Positions 43,228-52,242 of a DNA stretch of 64,000 nt are shown in pieces. The notes beneath the pieces were generated by a model. The model made no database searches, was not told the DNA's origin, and was given only the letters and a program-made list of their open reading frames with translations. Both the position numbers and the translations under genes were made by a program. Source of the stretch: Pseudobacteroides sp. (GTDB taxonomy: Bacteria > Bacillota > Clostridia > Acetivibrionales > DSM-2933); assembly GCF_036567765.1 (NCBI RefSeq), contig NZ_DATCTU010000004.1, positions 124,001-188,000 on the forward strand. Reading direction: 5' to 3'. Position 1 is the first letter of the stretch; each line of letters opens with the position of its first letter.

Positions 43228-44965
43228 TGTTTTCACCAGCCTTTTCTATTGCACCGAAGTTGCACAGTTTAGTACATAACTCACAGCCTATGCATAATGC
43301 ATCGTTTATTTCAATATGGTCCCCAACATTAACCAAGGCAGGACAGCCTATAGTAAAGCACAGCTTACACTTTTTGCACTTTTCCATGTTTATCTTCTTA
43401 GGTCCGTCATATTTGACACCCTTTAACAGAGCACACGGTCTTTGAGCAATTATTACCGATGGCTCATCTGCGGATGTTTCTTCCTTTACCACTTTGTCAA
43501 CCTCTTTTATGTTGAAGGGATCAACTACCCTTACTCTGTCAATTCCTACTGCATTTGCCAGTTTTACAAGGTCGACCTGTCTTGTAGGCTCGTTCTTAAT
43601 TGTAAAACCTGTTGTAGGATTGTGCTGGTGTCCGGTCATACCAGTTATGGAGTTATCCAATATTATGACTGTGGAATTTCCTTTATTGTAAACAATATCG
43701 ATAAGTCCTGTAATACCTGAATGCATAAATGTGGAATCACCTATAACTGCAACAGTCTTTTTGCCGAACTCCTTACCCCTTGCCTTTTCAAATCCATGGG
43801 CACCGCTTACACTAGAACCCATACACACACACATATCCATTGTTTCTGTCGGAGGAAGTGCCCCTAATGTATAACACCCTATATCACCGCTAACTGTAAG
43901 TTTTTGTTTTTTAAGGATGTAGTACATTCCTCTGTGGGGACATCCCGGACACATTACAGGAGGTCTGACAGGAACATTTTCTTCTATTTTTGCACCTTGA
44001 TCATTTTTAATATCAAGGATTTTTTCCTTTATTATTTGTGCACTTAATTCTCCAATAACAGGCAGGCGTTCCTTGCCTATTACCTTAATGCCCATTTTTA
44101 AAATATGATCCTCAATAAAAGGCTCCAATTCTTCAATAACATAGAGGGTCTTGACTTCCTTGGCAAACTCACTGATAAGTTTTTCAGGAAGAGGATAAAC
44201 CATCCCCAGCTTGAGGTAGGATACATTCCCGAAAGCTTCCCTTGCATATTGGTATGCAACACCGCTGGTTATAATTCCAACATCCTTGCTGCCCCATTCT
44301 ATTTTATTTAAGAAAGACGTGTTTGAGTCTTCCCTTAAAAGCTTCATCCTCTTTTCTACCTCAACATGCCTTTTTCTAGCCATGGCAGGCATCATTACAT
44401 ACTTGGCAGGATTTTTAACATAATCCTTTAACTTATAGTCAACTTTTTCTGAAAGTTCAACAATACTTTGTGAATGAGCAATCCTTGTTGAAAGCCTCAC
44501 TATAACGGGGCAGTCGTACTTTTCGCTGATTTGAAAGGCTTCCTTCACAAAATCCTTGCATTCCTGACTGTCTGACGGTTCAAGCATAGGAACCTTTGAT
44601 GACCTGGCATAAAATCTACTATCCTGCTCATTCTGTGAGCTGTGCATACCCGGATCATCCGCTACCATAATCACAAGCCCACCGTTTACACCTGTGTAGG
44701 ATGCTGTAAACAATGGATCTGCTGCAACATTAAGTCCGACATGCTTCATTGAACAAATAGCACGTGCACCTGCAACCGATGCACCTATGGCAACCTCTAA
44801 TGAAACCTTTTCATTCGGCGACCACTCGGCATAAATCTCATCATATTTTGCAATATTTTCAGTAATTTCTGTACTGGGCGTTCCGGGATAAGCCGCAGCG
44901 ACTGTTACTCCAGCCTCGTATGCTCCCCTTGCTACTGCCTCGTTACCAAGCATTAGTTTTTTCAT
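43220..44965 (-). CDS. iorA: Indolepyruvate ferredoxin oxidoreductase, alpha subunit
   Basis: 581-residue catalytic subunit. The N-terminal pyrimidine-binding region has GNEAVARGAYEAGVTVAAAYPGTPSTEI, the TPP site has GDSTFMHSGITGLIDIVYN, CPGCPHRGMYYIL is present, and the C-terminus carries two 4Fe-4S motifs (CKKCKLCFTIGCP; CIGCELCTKLCN). Oxygen-sensitive, ferredoxin-linked, cytoplasmic. It lies between paaK copy 2 and iorB in the aromatic-acid operon. Confidence 0.96.
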   Translation of the reverse strand: MKKLMLGNEAVARGAYEAGVTVAAAYPGTPSTEITENIAKYDEIYAEWSPNEKVSLEVAIGASVAGARAICSMKHVGLNVAADPLFTASYTGVNGGLVIMVADDPGMHSSQNEQDSRFYARSSKVPMLEPSDSQECKDFVKEAFQISEKYDCPVIVRLSTRIAHSQSIVELSEKVDYKLKDYVKNPAKYVMMPAMARKRHVEVEKRMKLLREDSNTSFLNKIEWGSKDVGIITSGVAYQYAREAFGNVSYLKLGMVYPLPEKLISEFAKEVKTLYVIEELEPFIEDHILKMGIKVIGKERLPVIGELSAQIIKEKILDIKNDQGAKIEENVPVRPPVMCPGCPHRGMYYILKKQKLTVSGDIGCYTLGALPPTETMDMCVCMGSSVSGAHGFEKARGKEFGKKTVAVIGDSTFMHSGITGLIDIVYNKGNSTVIILDNSITGMTGHQHNPTTGFTIKNEPTRQVDLVKLANAVGIDRVRVVDPFNIKEVDKVVKEETSADEPSVIIAQRPCALLKGVKYDGPKKINMEKCKKCKLCFTIGCPALVNVGDHIEINDALCIGCELCTKLCNFGAIEKAGENNG

Positions 44966-45075
44966 TAAAATCCCCCATCTGATTAAAATCGTTTATAAAG
45001 ATAATATTATTTTCTTAAGAATACATTGATATTGAAAGTAATTTGTTTTACATAATCATTAATATATTTATAACA

Positions 45076-46374
45076 TTAATTGTTCCTTAAATCAATAACC
45101 CTCTTTGCTTTGCCCATTGACCTCTCGATTGTCTTCGGTTCCACAAGTCTGATTTTGGCATCAACCTGCAGAGTTGTCTTGATCTTATGCCTTATTTGGT
45201 TTTCAAGCTTTTCAAGCTCGCTGAACTTTTCTAAGACGCTTCCGTCAATAAGTTCAACTAATACTTCTATAGCATCCATATAACCTTTTTTAGTAACAAT
45301 TATCTGGTAATGGGGTCCTATATGTTCCATACCAACGAGAACGCTTTCAATCTGTGAAGGAAAAACATTAACTCCTCTAATTATAAGCATGTCGTCTGTT
45401 CTACCTAAGACTTTGTTCATCCTTACTGTTGTCCTTCCGCATTTGCAGGTTTCGGGATTTAATACGGTAATATCCTTTGTCCTGTATCGAAGCATTGGAA
45501 TACCTTCTTTTGTAAGGGTTGTAAGAACTAGTTCTCCCCTTTCCCCATACGCAAGTGTTTCTCCTGTTTCAGGGTTAATTATTTCAGGATAGAAATGATC
45601 TTCATTTATATGCATGCCGCACTGGTGAATACATTCGCCGGATACTCCAGGGCCTACAATTTCACTTAAGCCGTAATTCTCAGTTGCAAGTATTCCCCAG
45701 CGTTTTTCTATTTGTGCCCTCATTTCAGGAGTGTGGCCTTCTCCGCCAAACAGACCTAGCCTTAACTTATGCTTGCCTTTTGTAACACCCATCTCCTCTG
45801 CAATTTCCGATAGATGAAGCACATATGAAGGTGTACCTACTATAATGGTGGCTCCAAAGTCCTGAAGCAGCATCAGCTGTCTTTCAGAGTTTCCGCTGGA
45901 AGCCGGCACAACGGATATTCCAACCTTTTCGAGACCGTAATGGAGTCCAAAACCGCCTGTAAAAAGACCATAGCCGAACACTACCTGGGCTATATCCTCA
46001 TCGTTTCCTCCTGCAGCTACAATAAGCCTTGCCACACATTCATTCCAAGCTTCCATATCCCTTCTGGTATACCCTACAACAATAGGCTTGCCGGTAGTTC
46101 CAGAGGAGGCATGGATTCTTACTATTTCCTTCATGGGAACTGCAAACAGCTTATATGGATAATTATCCCTTAGATCAAGCTTGGTTGTAAAAGGTATCTT
46201 TTCAATATCCTTAAGGGTTACAATGTGTTCAGGCTTTAAGCCTATCTGATCAAACCTGTTTCTGTATAAAGGCACATTTTCATAAGCTCTTTTTACAACG
46301 GTTTTTAAACTTTGAAGCTGCAACTCCTCCATGTCTTTTCTGGTTGAAACCTCAGCATTTTTATTCCAAATCAT
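45076..46374 (-). CDS. paaK: Phenylacetate-CoA ligase, copy 2
   Basis: 432-residue paralogue of the copy at 41252-42553, alike along its whole length ([48 protein letters not shown]) but clearly diverged in the N-terminal 60 residues. AAAGGGG precedes the ATG. It lies between the lactate-permease-family gene and iorA. Two ligases flanking one IOR suggest separate aryl-acid specificities (for example indoleacetate and phenylacetate), an inference from the duplication. Confidence 0.93.
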   Translation of the reverse strand: MIWNKNAEVSTRKDMEELQLQSLKTVVKRAYENVPLYRNRFDQIGLKPEHIVTLKDIEKIPFTTKLDLRDNYPYKLFAVPMKEIVRIHASSGTTGKPIVVGYTRRDMEAWNECVARLIVAAGGNDEDIAQVVFGYGLFTGGFGLHYGLEKVGISVVPASSGNSERQLMLLQDFGATIIVGTPSYVLHLSEIAEEMGVTKGKHKLRLGLFGGEGHTPEMRAQIEKRWGILATENYGLSEIVGPGVSGECIHQCGMHINEDHFYPEIINPETGETLAYGERGELVLTTLTKEGIPMLRYRTKDITVLNPETCKCGRTTVRMNKVLGRTDDMLIIRGVNVFPSQIESVLVGMEHIGPHYQIIVTKKGYMDAIEVLVELIDGSVLEKFSELEKLENQIRHKIKTTLQVDAKIRLVEPKTIERSMGKAKRVIDLRNN

Positions 46375-46395
46375 ATACCTATCCCCTTTAAATCT

Positions 46396-48021
46396 TTATA
46401 TTAACGACTTCACAGTGTTTAACAAAATAACTGCAAATATAGAAGTAACTGCTGTAAGTATCAGTGAAAATACAAATGCTACTTTAATAACTTTGTTCTC
46501 TTCGCCTAATTTGTCTATTGATGCCGCAGCATTTTGCAGCTTCGCCGGCGAAATTACGCTGGCAAGACCGCCGCCAAATGCCAGTGCCGCTGTTATTATT
46601 ACAAGACCTGTTATTCCATGGCCCAGATTCTGTGCAGTAGCCATTGAATATTTGGCAAACATTGCTATTGTGGAGGCTTCACTTCCGGTTATAAAACCGC
46701 CGAAGAGGCCTATAAATCCTACTACAGCTCCATATGCACCTTTAAATAAGTCGGATGAAAAGCTTGCAAGAACCTGGACCATACTGTTTACTGCCTGCTT
46801 CTGGTCTGCAATGCTAAACCCCGACATGTTCATAATTTCACCTATGGCAAAAAATATTGCCGCAGAAAACACCGGTCTGGGTGCCCTTTTTTTCCATACT
46901 GAAAGCGTTTCCTTTATCTGCTTGCCTGTCGGGCGAATAAATATCATTGAAAGTATTGTGCTTACAAGAATCCACGTATAAGCATTCCACAGCACCCTTG
47001 TCTTAATTTCTTCCTTGAAGTTTGCTGATAACCCTTTAATGGGTAAAGTCATTTCTTTGTATAAAAAGTCAAACATGCTCTTTGGCATGTTTAATGCCAG
47101 TATAACAATTATAAGTAAGAACCAGGGTGTAAGTGCTTTCCATAGAGGATATTTCTTCTCATAATCCAATTCTTCCTTGGAAAGCTTGCTTTTATCTATA
47201 ACCTTTTTGCCTGTAACTATGAGATAAATTACCATTGCAGCAATTACCGCCAAACCTGACAGTACACCTGTAAGGGTAACCAAATTTTCAAATCGATTTG
47301 TAAAGAAAGATACTACACCAATGACAATCCCGGTAATTATACATGGAAGCCATCCTTGCTTAATAGCATTCCACTTTCCAACTATCCACAACATACAAAA
47401 TCCTATCATGGTGGAAACCACCGGCAGGAACATGAAGAATATGCTTCCTATCTGTGCCAGTGTCAGTTCCGGCCCCAATTGATTTTGCTTTATAAATCCG
47501 TTAGCTATGTCATAGAAAACAACTACAGGGGCACCTAAAAGTGCATATGTACATAATGAATCATATCCAATAGCCGGAAGTGCGATTGCAACATAAGTGC
47601 TGTATCCCATGGCTATAAGAATGGGAGGTAGTATGGATACAGGAGTTGCTCCAACTGCAACCATAAGTGTACCAAACCCGATACTTATCATCATTATCTG
47701 TACAGCCTTGTTATCACTAGCTATGGTCTTGATAAAAATGATAACTCTTTTTAATGCACCGGTTTTTTCCATAAAAGCCATTTGAAGAAGAGAAGTTGCT
47801 ACTATGAGTGATACCGGAAAGGACTTAATAATACCAGCTATAGTTGAACGACCTATGACTTCGAATGAAGTCTTAAAAAAGAGAACTGCTACTATCGAGA
47901 TTACCAACCAACCTACAATACCGCTTATATCTGCTGGTTTTTTCCAGATAATAAGCATACCCAAAATTACCACAATCGGTAACAGGGTCAATAAGAGAGA
48001 CCCTAATGTCCCAAGATCCAT
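46396..48021 (-). CDS. L-lactate permease family transporter
   Basis: 541-residue polytopic protein (about 12-13 helices) of the LctP family, with family segments such as GFGTLMVAVGATPVSILPPILIAMGYS and GSEASTIAMFAKYSMATAQNLG. The family carries lactate and glycolate with protons; here it is the first gene of the ior/paaK operon, 20 bases before paaK copy 2, so an aryl acetate or aryl lactate is a reasonable alternative substrate. A 44-bp near-perfect palindrome lies about 80 bases upstream. Confidence 0.85.
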   Translation of the reverse strand: MDLGTLGSLLLTLLPIVVILGMLIIWKKPADISGIVGWLVISIVAVLFFKTSFEVIGRSTIAGIIKSFPVSLIVATSLLQMAFMEKTGALKRVIIFIKTIASDNKAVQIMMISIGFGTLMVAVGATPVSILPPILIAMGYSTYVAIALPAIGYDSLCTYALLGAPVVVFYDIANGFIKQNQLGPELTLAQIGSIFFMFLPVVSTMIGFCMLWIVGKWNAIKQGWLPCIITGIVIGVVSFFTNRFENLVTLTGVLSGLAVIAAMVIYLIVTGKKVIDKSKLSKEELDYEKKYPLWKALTPWFLLIIVILALNMPKSMFDFLYKEMTLPIKGLSANFKEEIKTRVLWNAYTWILVSTILSMIFIRPTGKQIKETLSVWKKRAPRPVFSAAIFFAIGEIMNMSGFSIADQKQAVNSMVQVLASFSSDLFKGAYGAVVGFIGLFGGFITGSEASTIAMFAKYSMATAQNLGHGITGLVIITAALAFGGGLASVISPAKLQNAAASIDKLGEENKVIKVAFVFSLILTAVTSIFAVILLNTVKSLI

Positions 48022-48097
48022 GTTCTACCATCCTCACTTTTCTAAATTTCAATACCTACCGTACTGACCATCCTTATGGATTTATACTAGGAAATTG

Positions 48098-48141
48098 ATA
48101 TGTATATTAAATGTGATTAGAATCACATTTAATATACATAT
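48098..48141. promoter_or_regulatory. 44-bp near-perfect palindrome between the radical SAM gene and the ior operon
   Basis: Two exact 21-base arms, ATATGTATATTAAATGTGATT and its complement (given here only by their ends ATATGTATATT / AATATACATAT and GTGATT / AATCAC), face each other across two bases. It lies 50 bases after the radical SAM gene stop and about 80 bases before the permease start. There is no clear T-run on the minus-strand 3' side, so either a terminator or a large operator is possible. Confidence 0.6.
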
Positions 48142-48190
48142 TTTATAATAATCCCATAAAAAAATAAAGAAAAATATGAAAAAACGTCGA

Positions 48191-49306
48191 TCATGTTTTA
48201 TCTTCGATCAGTGATATGAGTGGGAACATATCGTTATAATGCTTTTGTATGAACATTTCGCTTCTTTTTTTATATAACCTTTCAGCCAGTCTGTCTGCAA
48301 CAGGCATTACAATCCTTTCATGTGCACACAGTACAGGCGATACCATGTCAATGCTTCCTGTTGTCTGGAAGTTAAGACATCCGCAATGGTGATTGCACCG
48401 CTTTCTAACGGCACAGTCTTTGCAACCCTCCTTTTCCTCTTCGTTTCTATAAAAAAGCTCCTGCCTTTTATATTCGTCAATGCCTGTCCATACACTTCCA
48501 ATGTTGTAAAATGAGTTTCCCACAAACTGAACACATGGATAAAGGCTGCCATCAGGTGCTACCGAAATCTGTTTTTTACCCAGCTCACACCTTTCAGTGC
48601 CATAACTGTCACAATTAATATGGGAGCTTATCTTGACCTCAAAGGGACTAAAATAAAATTTTTCCTCCTTAATTGTTCTATCATAATAAAACTCTGAAAG
48701 CTTCTTATACTCCTTTTTCAAAACATCCGTGTGCTCTTTGGTCCATGCCCCTGAATAGTCCAAGGAGCATATTATATACTTAAAGCCTTTTTCATAAAGA
48801 AAGACAACAGATTCATAATAATACTTCACTGTGCCGGGACTTACCACCAGCATTACCGGTGCATAAGGCCTCTCATTTATAATCATTCTAAGCTTATCTA
48901 TAAGCCTCGTATATGTACCTTCCCCTGACTTGTCAACCCTCATTGCATCATGTGCTTTTTGAATCCCGTCGAAACTTAAGGCTATAAAAAGGTTTTCTTT
49001 TAATGAATATCTGATAAATTCTTCATCAAGTAAGAGTCCATTGGTTGTTATCTTGTAGTGAAACCTGTAATTTTGGTCCTTCTGTTTCCATCTGCAATAA
49101 TCTATAGTCTCGTAGATCAAATCTTTTTTTAGAAGGGGCTCTCCCCCGAAAAAAATTATTCCGATGGACTCTCCTCCGATTTCAGCTGCAAGATCTACCG
49201 CCTTATGAGCTGTTTCCATTCTCATAGTACTTATTTTATTACCGTTAACATAGCAATACTTGCACGCCATGTTACAATTATTAGTGAGATGAAGTGTAAT
49301 ATGCAT
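48191..49306 (-). CDS. Radical SAM/SPASM peptide-modifying enzyme
   Basis: 371 residues. The radical SAM cluster CNMACKYC is at Cys11, Cys15 and Cys18, followed by FFGGEPLL. The C-terminal SPASM region starts at CELGKKQISVAPDGSLYPC and ends with the cysteine-rich GCKDCAVRKRCNHHCGC and a final Cys in LCAHER. The SPASM layout is that of maturases that form thioether or other cross-links in peptides or proteins (SCIFF, quinohemoprotein and anSME relatives). CGGAGGGAG precedes the ATG. The gene just upstream encodes a lipoprotein-like protein that may be its substrate. Confidence 0.88.
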   Translation of the reverse strand: MHITLHLTNNCNMACKYCYVNGNKISTMRMETAHKAVDLAAEIGGESIGIIFFGGEPLLKKDLIYETIDYCRWKQKDQNYRFHYKITTNGLLLDEEFIRYSLKENLFIALSFDGIQKAHDAMRVDKSGEGTYTRLIDKLRMIINERPYAPVMLVVSPGTVKYYYESVVFLYEKGFKYIICSLDYSGAWTKEHTDVLKKEYKKLSEFYYDRTIKEEKFYFSPFEVKISSHINCDSYGTERCELGKKQISVAPDGSLYPCVQFVGNSFYNIGSVWTGIDEYKRQELFYRNEEEKEGCKDCAVRKRCNHHCGCLNFQTTGSIDMVSPVLCAHERIVMPVADRLAERLYKKRSEMFIQKHYNDMFPLISLIEDKT

Positions 49307-49364
49307 CTATGCTCCCTCCGCTAATTGCCTGGCTTATCCATGATCAAAAAACAACTTCCACTAT

Positions 49365-50231
49365 TTATATAATCCCCTGTGCTTTAAGCCAGCTAAAAAA
49401 ATCCTTAACTTGTTCCCTAAGCTTATCAGTTGCCTCTATTCTTAACTTTTCCTCAGAGAAATCATTTAAGTTTATATCCCCCTTTAACTTTTCCGAGGTA
49501 GGTTCCATGGGATCATAAAACACTCCAATTGAAACATCCGATTTCTCTTTTACCAGTCCCTCTCTCAATACCTTTGCAGCATCATATGTAAGGTATTGCT
49601 CAACAGTGCTCGCATAGCCCTGATCAGCCTTCCAAGCTGTATAATCTTCCTTGGATACAAATTCAAAGCCTATTTTTCTGTCATTGTCATATCCGTCAAC
49701 AGTAAGATCTCCGCTTATTGAATTGACCTTCTTGCTATTGGCATTGTCAAAAACCGGATAAGCCTTTGTGCTTGGTATTTCCATATCCTTTATGACTAAA
49801 TCATTTCTTGAAAATTTAATTCCATATTTCTCAGCCTCATCAATTACAACCTTATAAGCCTCTTCCTCCGATAAAAACACAGGCGGTGCTACAGAAACAC
49901 ATCCAAAGCTCCCAATGCCGTCACCATACTTGAAAATAGGTGGAGCAGCAACTTGATCATGTGCTTTGGCTTCCTTAGAAACTGTGGTCACCGGAGATGG
50001 GCTGCTGGTTGGTGACGCATATATAGTGTCAGTAACAGAACCGGCTTCTTCCGCTGCCAGCTTTCCGCAGCCTGAAAGACCGATTGCAAGAAGTGTTGAG
50101 GCTGCAATACATACATAAACATTTGTTCTCCACCTGTTGGGTATATTCTTTAAAAGATCTGGATCCTCCAATATAGCATATTTTTGAGGATATCGGGGTT
50201 GTTTGTACTTCTTTATTGGCTCAAGCTCCAC
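49365..50231 (-). CDS. Lipoprotein-like membrane-anchored protein, candidate substrate of the radical SAM enzyme
   Basis: 288 residues starting at a GTG 6 bases after AGGAGGGG. A 36-residue cytosolic-looking N-terminus (KKYKQPRYPQKYAILEDPD) precedes one membrane helix (37-56) ending in a lipobox LSGC at 52-55. A Ser/Pro/Thr linker (70-85), a conserved-looking GDGIGSFGCVSVAPPVFLS segment (103-121) with a single Cys111, and a soluble alpha/beta domain to the end follow. Long N-terminal extensions before a lipoprotein signal are unusual and resemble a leader. The family is not one I can name. Confidence 0.72.
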   Translation of the reverse strand: MELEPIKKYKQPRYPQKYAILEDPDLLKNIPNRWRTNVYVCIAASTLLAIGLSGCGKLAAEEAGSVTDTIYASPTSSPSPVTTVSKEAKAHDQVAAPPIFKYGDGIGSFGCVSVAPPVFLSEEEAYKVVIDEAEKYGIKFSRNDLVIKDMEIPSTKAYPVFDNANSKKVNSISGDLTVDGYDNDRKIGFEFVSKEDYTAWKADQGYASTVEQYLTYDAAKVLREGLVKEKSDVSIGVFYDPMEPTSEKLKGDINLNDFSEEKLRIEATDKLREQVKDFFSWLKAQGII

Positions 50232-50448
50232 AACATTCCCCTCCTTTTATAGTATGTATATGGTTATTATACTTATTATTGACGAATATCTCAATGATTT
50301 TGTTCCCCCCTATGTTTAATTTTCATATTCATTGTCAAAAATCTATAGATACCATTCCGCATATATGGATAACAAACTATAAAACTTGTTAATATACAGT
50401 TCGCTATCTATGCAATATTTGTAATATTTTCTGAAAGAGGGTGAGGCT

Positions 50449-52197
50449 TTGACTGGAATTTTTAATACCATGATGGGTTTTCTTACATACAAACCTAATG
50501 ATAAAAGGGACTTTGAACTGCTAGAGGGCAAATATGAGGGTGTTGAACGCACCAATATACCGGAAGCTGCAGACATCAAAACAGACAGTCAGGCTTATGA
50601 GGATATAAAAACCAAGGAAGATACAAAAAAGCATCAGAAGTCTACAAAAACACCTCTAAGCATTGATGAATGGAACAAGCAGAAAAATGAAGAGAGCACT
50701 TCCTTTGTACAGACTGAGGAAGGAAAAGTTTCATTTGATTTAAACTCGAACATGGAATTTATCAAACAGGAGTTTGGTATACCTTACAATACTGATATCA
50801 TGATCAGGCAGTTTAAGGCTGCCCAAAAGTTTAGTGCATTTATTGTGTATATTGACGGCATGGTGGATAAAAACTACATCAGCAATTTTTTAATTCGTCC
50901 CCTTATGGATTCACATAATTTCCATGGGTATTTAGAAAATGATACCAACTCAGATATCTTGGACTATATTGAGCAAAATGTTATATCCGCACATGAAATT
51001 GCTTCAGCCAATGACTGGAAAACCATAAACTACAATATCCTAAGCGGTAATACCGCATTATTTGTGGAAAATTCCCAAAAATGCCTTGTGATGAGCACAA
51101 GAGGTTATGAGAAACGCAGTGTCGGAAAACCCATTACTGAAAACGTGGTCATGGGTTCTCAGGAAGCATTTACTGAGAATCTCCGCACAAACCTTAGCCT
51201 TGTGAGAAAAATCATAAAGAACAAAAACCTTATCACCGAAATGATTAAGGTTGGAAATACAAACCAGGCACACGTGGGTATTATGTATTTGAACGGTATT
51301 GTAAACCAGGAGGTAGTCAAGGAGGTCAAGAGGAGAATAAACGACATAGATGCGGCCTTTGTAATGGGGGACGGCATGGTTGAGCAGTTTATTGAGGAAA
51401 ATCCCTTTATGATTCTTCCTCAGGGATTAACTACTGAAAGACCTGACAGGGTAGCATCTTTTATAACTGAAGGAAAAGTTGCCATCATTTCTGAAGGTGT
51501 GCCCTTTGCCCTAGTTGTACCTATTACATTCTTCCATATGTTACAAACCTCGGAAGACTCAATGCTACGCTGGCAATACGGTACATTTTTAAGGTTTATA
51601 CGTATATTCGGTTTACTAGTTGCAACCTTTTTACCGGCAATGTATGTAGCCCTTACACTTTTCCACCAGGAAATGGTACCCACTGAGCTTCTTGCATCCA
51701 TAGCAAAATCAAAGGAAGAAGTGCCCTTTCCAACTGTAGCGGAGATATTGCTTCTTGAAATTTCCTTTGAGCTTATAAGAGAGGGCGGAATCCGTATTCC
51801 GGGAGTTATCGGCCAAACCCTTGGCATTATAGGTGCATTGATACTGGGACAAGCTGCTGTAGCAGCAGGGCTTGTGAGTCCTATTTTGATCATAATCGTT
51901 GCAGTAACCGGGCTTGGGAGTTTTGCAATACCAAATTATTCTTTTGGCATAGGCTTAAGAATAATTCGTTTCTTATTTATTTTTTTTGCATCAATCCTGG
52001 GCTTTTACGGCATTTCCCTAGGGTTGTTTTTATTGTCATGCATATTATGCAGTATGAAATCTTTTGGGGTACCCTACTTTTCACCTGTTGCTCCAAAGTC
52101 CAGATCAAACCCGGACCTCATAATAAGGCATCCAATCCGGAAGCAAAACGAAAGACCCGATTACTTAAATGTACCCAACAGGAAAAAGGCAAGATAA
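50449..52197 (+). CDS. gerAA: Spore germination receptor subunit A (GerA/KA family)
   Basis: 582-residue inner-spore-membrane receptor subunit. A soluble N-terminal half (about 1-340; DYIEQNVISAHEIASANDW) precedes the GerA core AFTENLRTNLSLVRK and PSPxxR-like PDRVASFITEGKVAIISEG, then four to five membrane helices. The start is a TTG at 50449 after GAGGGTGAGG. It is followed by the B and C subunits, the standard tricistronic nutrient-germinant receptor. The germinant is not predictable. Confidence 0.94.
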   Translation: MTGIFNTMMGFLTYKPNDKRDFELLEGKYEGVERTNIPEAADIKTDSQAYEDIKTKEDTKKHQKSTKTPLSIDEWNKQKNEESTSFVQTEEGKVSFDLNSNMEFIKQEFGIPYNTDIMIRQFKAAQKFSAFIVYIDGMVDKNYISNFLIRPLMDSHNFHGYLENDTNSDILDYIEQNVISAHEIASANDWKTINYNILSGNTALFVENSQKCLVMSTRGYEKRSVGKPITENVVMGSQEAFTENLRTNLSLVRKIIKNKNLITEMIKVGNTNQAHVGIMYLNGIVNQEVVKEVKRRINDIDAAFVMGDGMVEQFIEENPFMILPQGLTTERPDRVASFITEGKVAIISEGVPFALVVPITFFHMLQTSEDSMLRWQYGTFLRFIRIFGLLVATFLPAMYVALTLFHQEMVPTELLASIAKSKEEVPFPTVAEILLLEISFELIREGGIRIPGVIGQTLGIIGALILGQAAVAAGLVSPILIIIVAVTGLGSFAIPNYSFGIGLRIIRFLFIFFASILGFYGISLGLFLLSCILCSMKSFGVPYFSPVAPKSRSNPDLIIRHPIRKQNERPDYLNVPNRKKAR

Positions 52198-52242
52198 TAG
52201 CTCAAGAAATTAGGAAAAAAAGAAAAAAGGAGGAAACACTTA

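Noticed and set aside
48191..50231. SCIFF-type ribosomal peptide system
   Set aside because: No short cysteine-rich precursor peptide is seen near the maturase; the only candidate partner is the 288-residue membrane protein.
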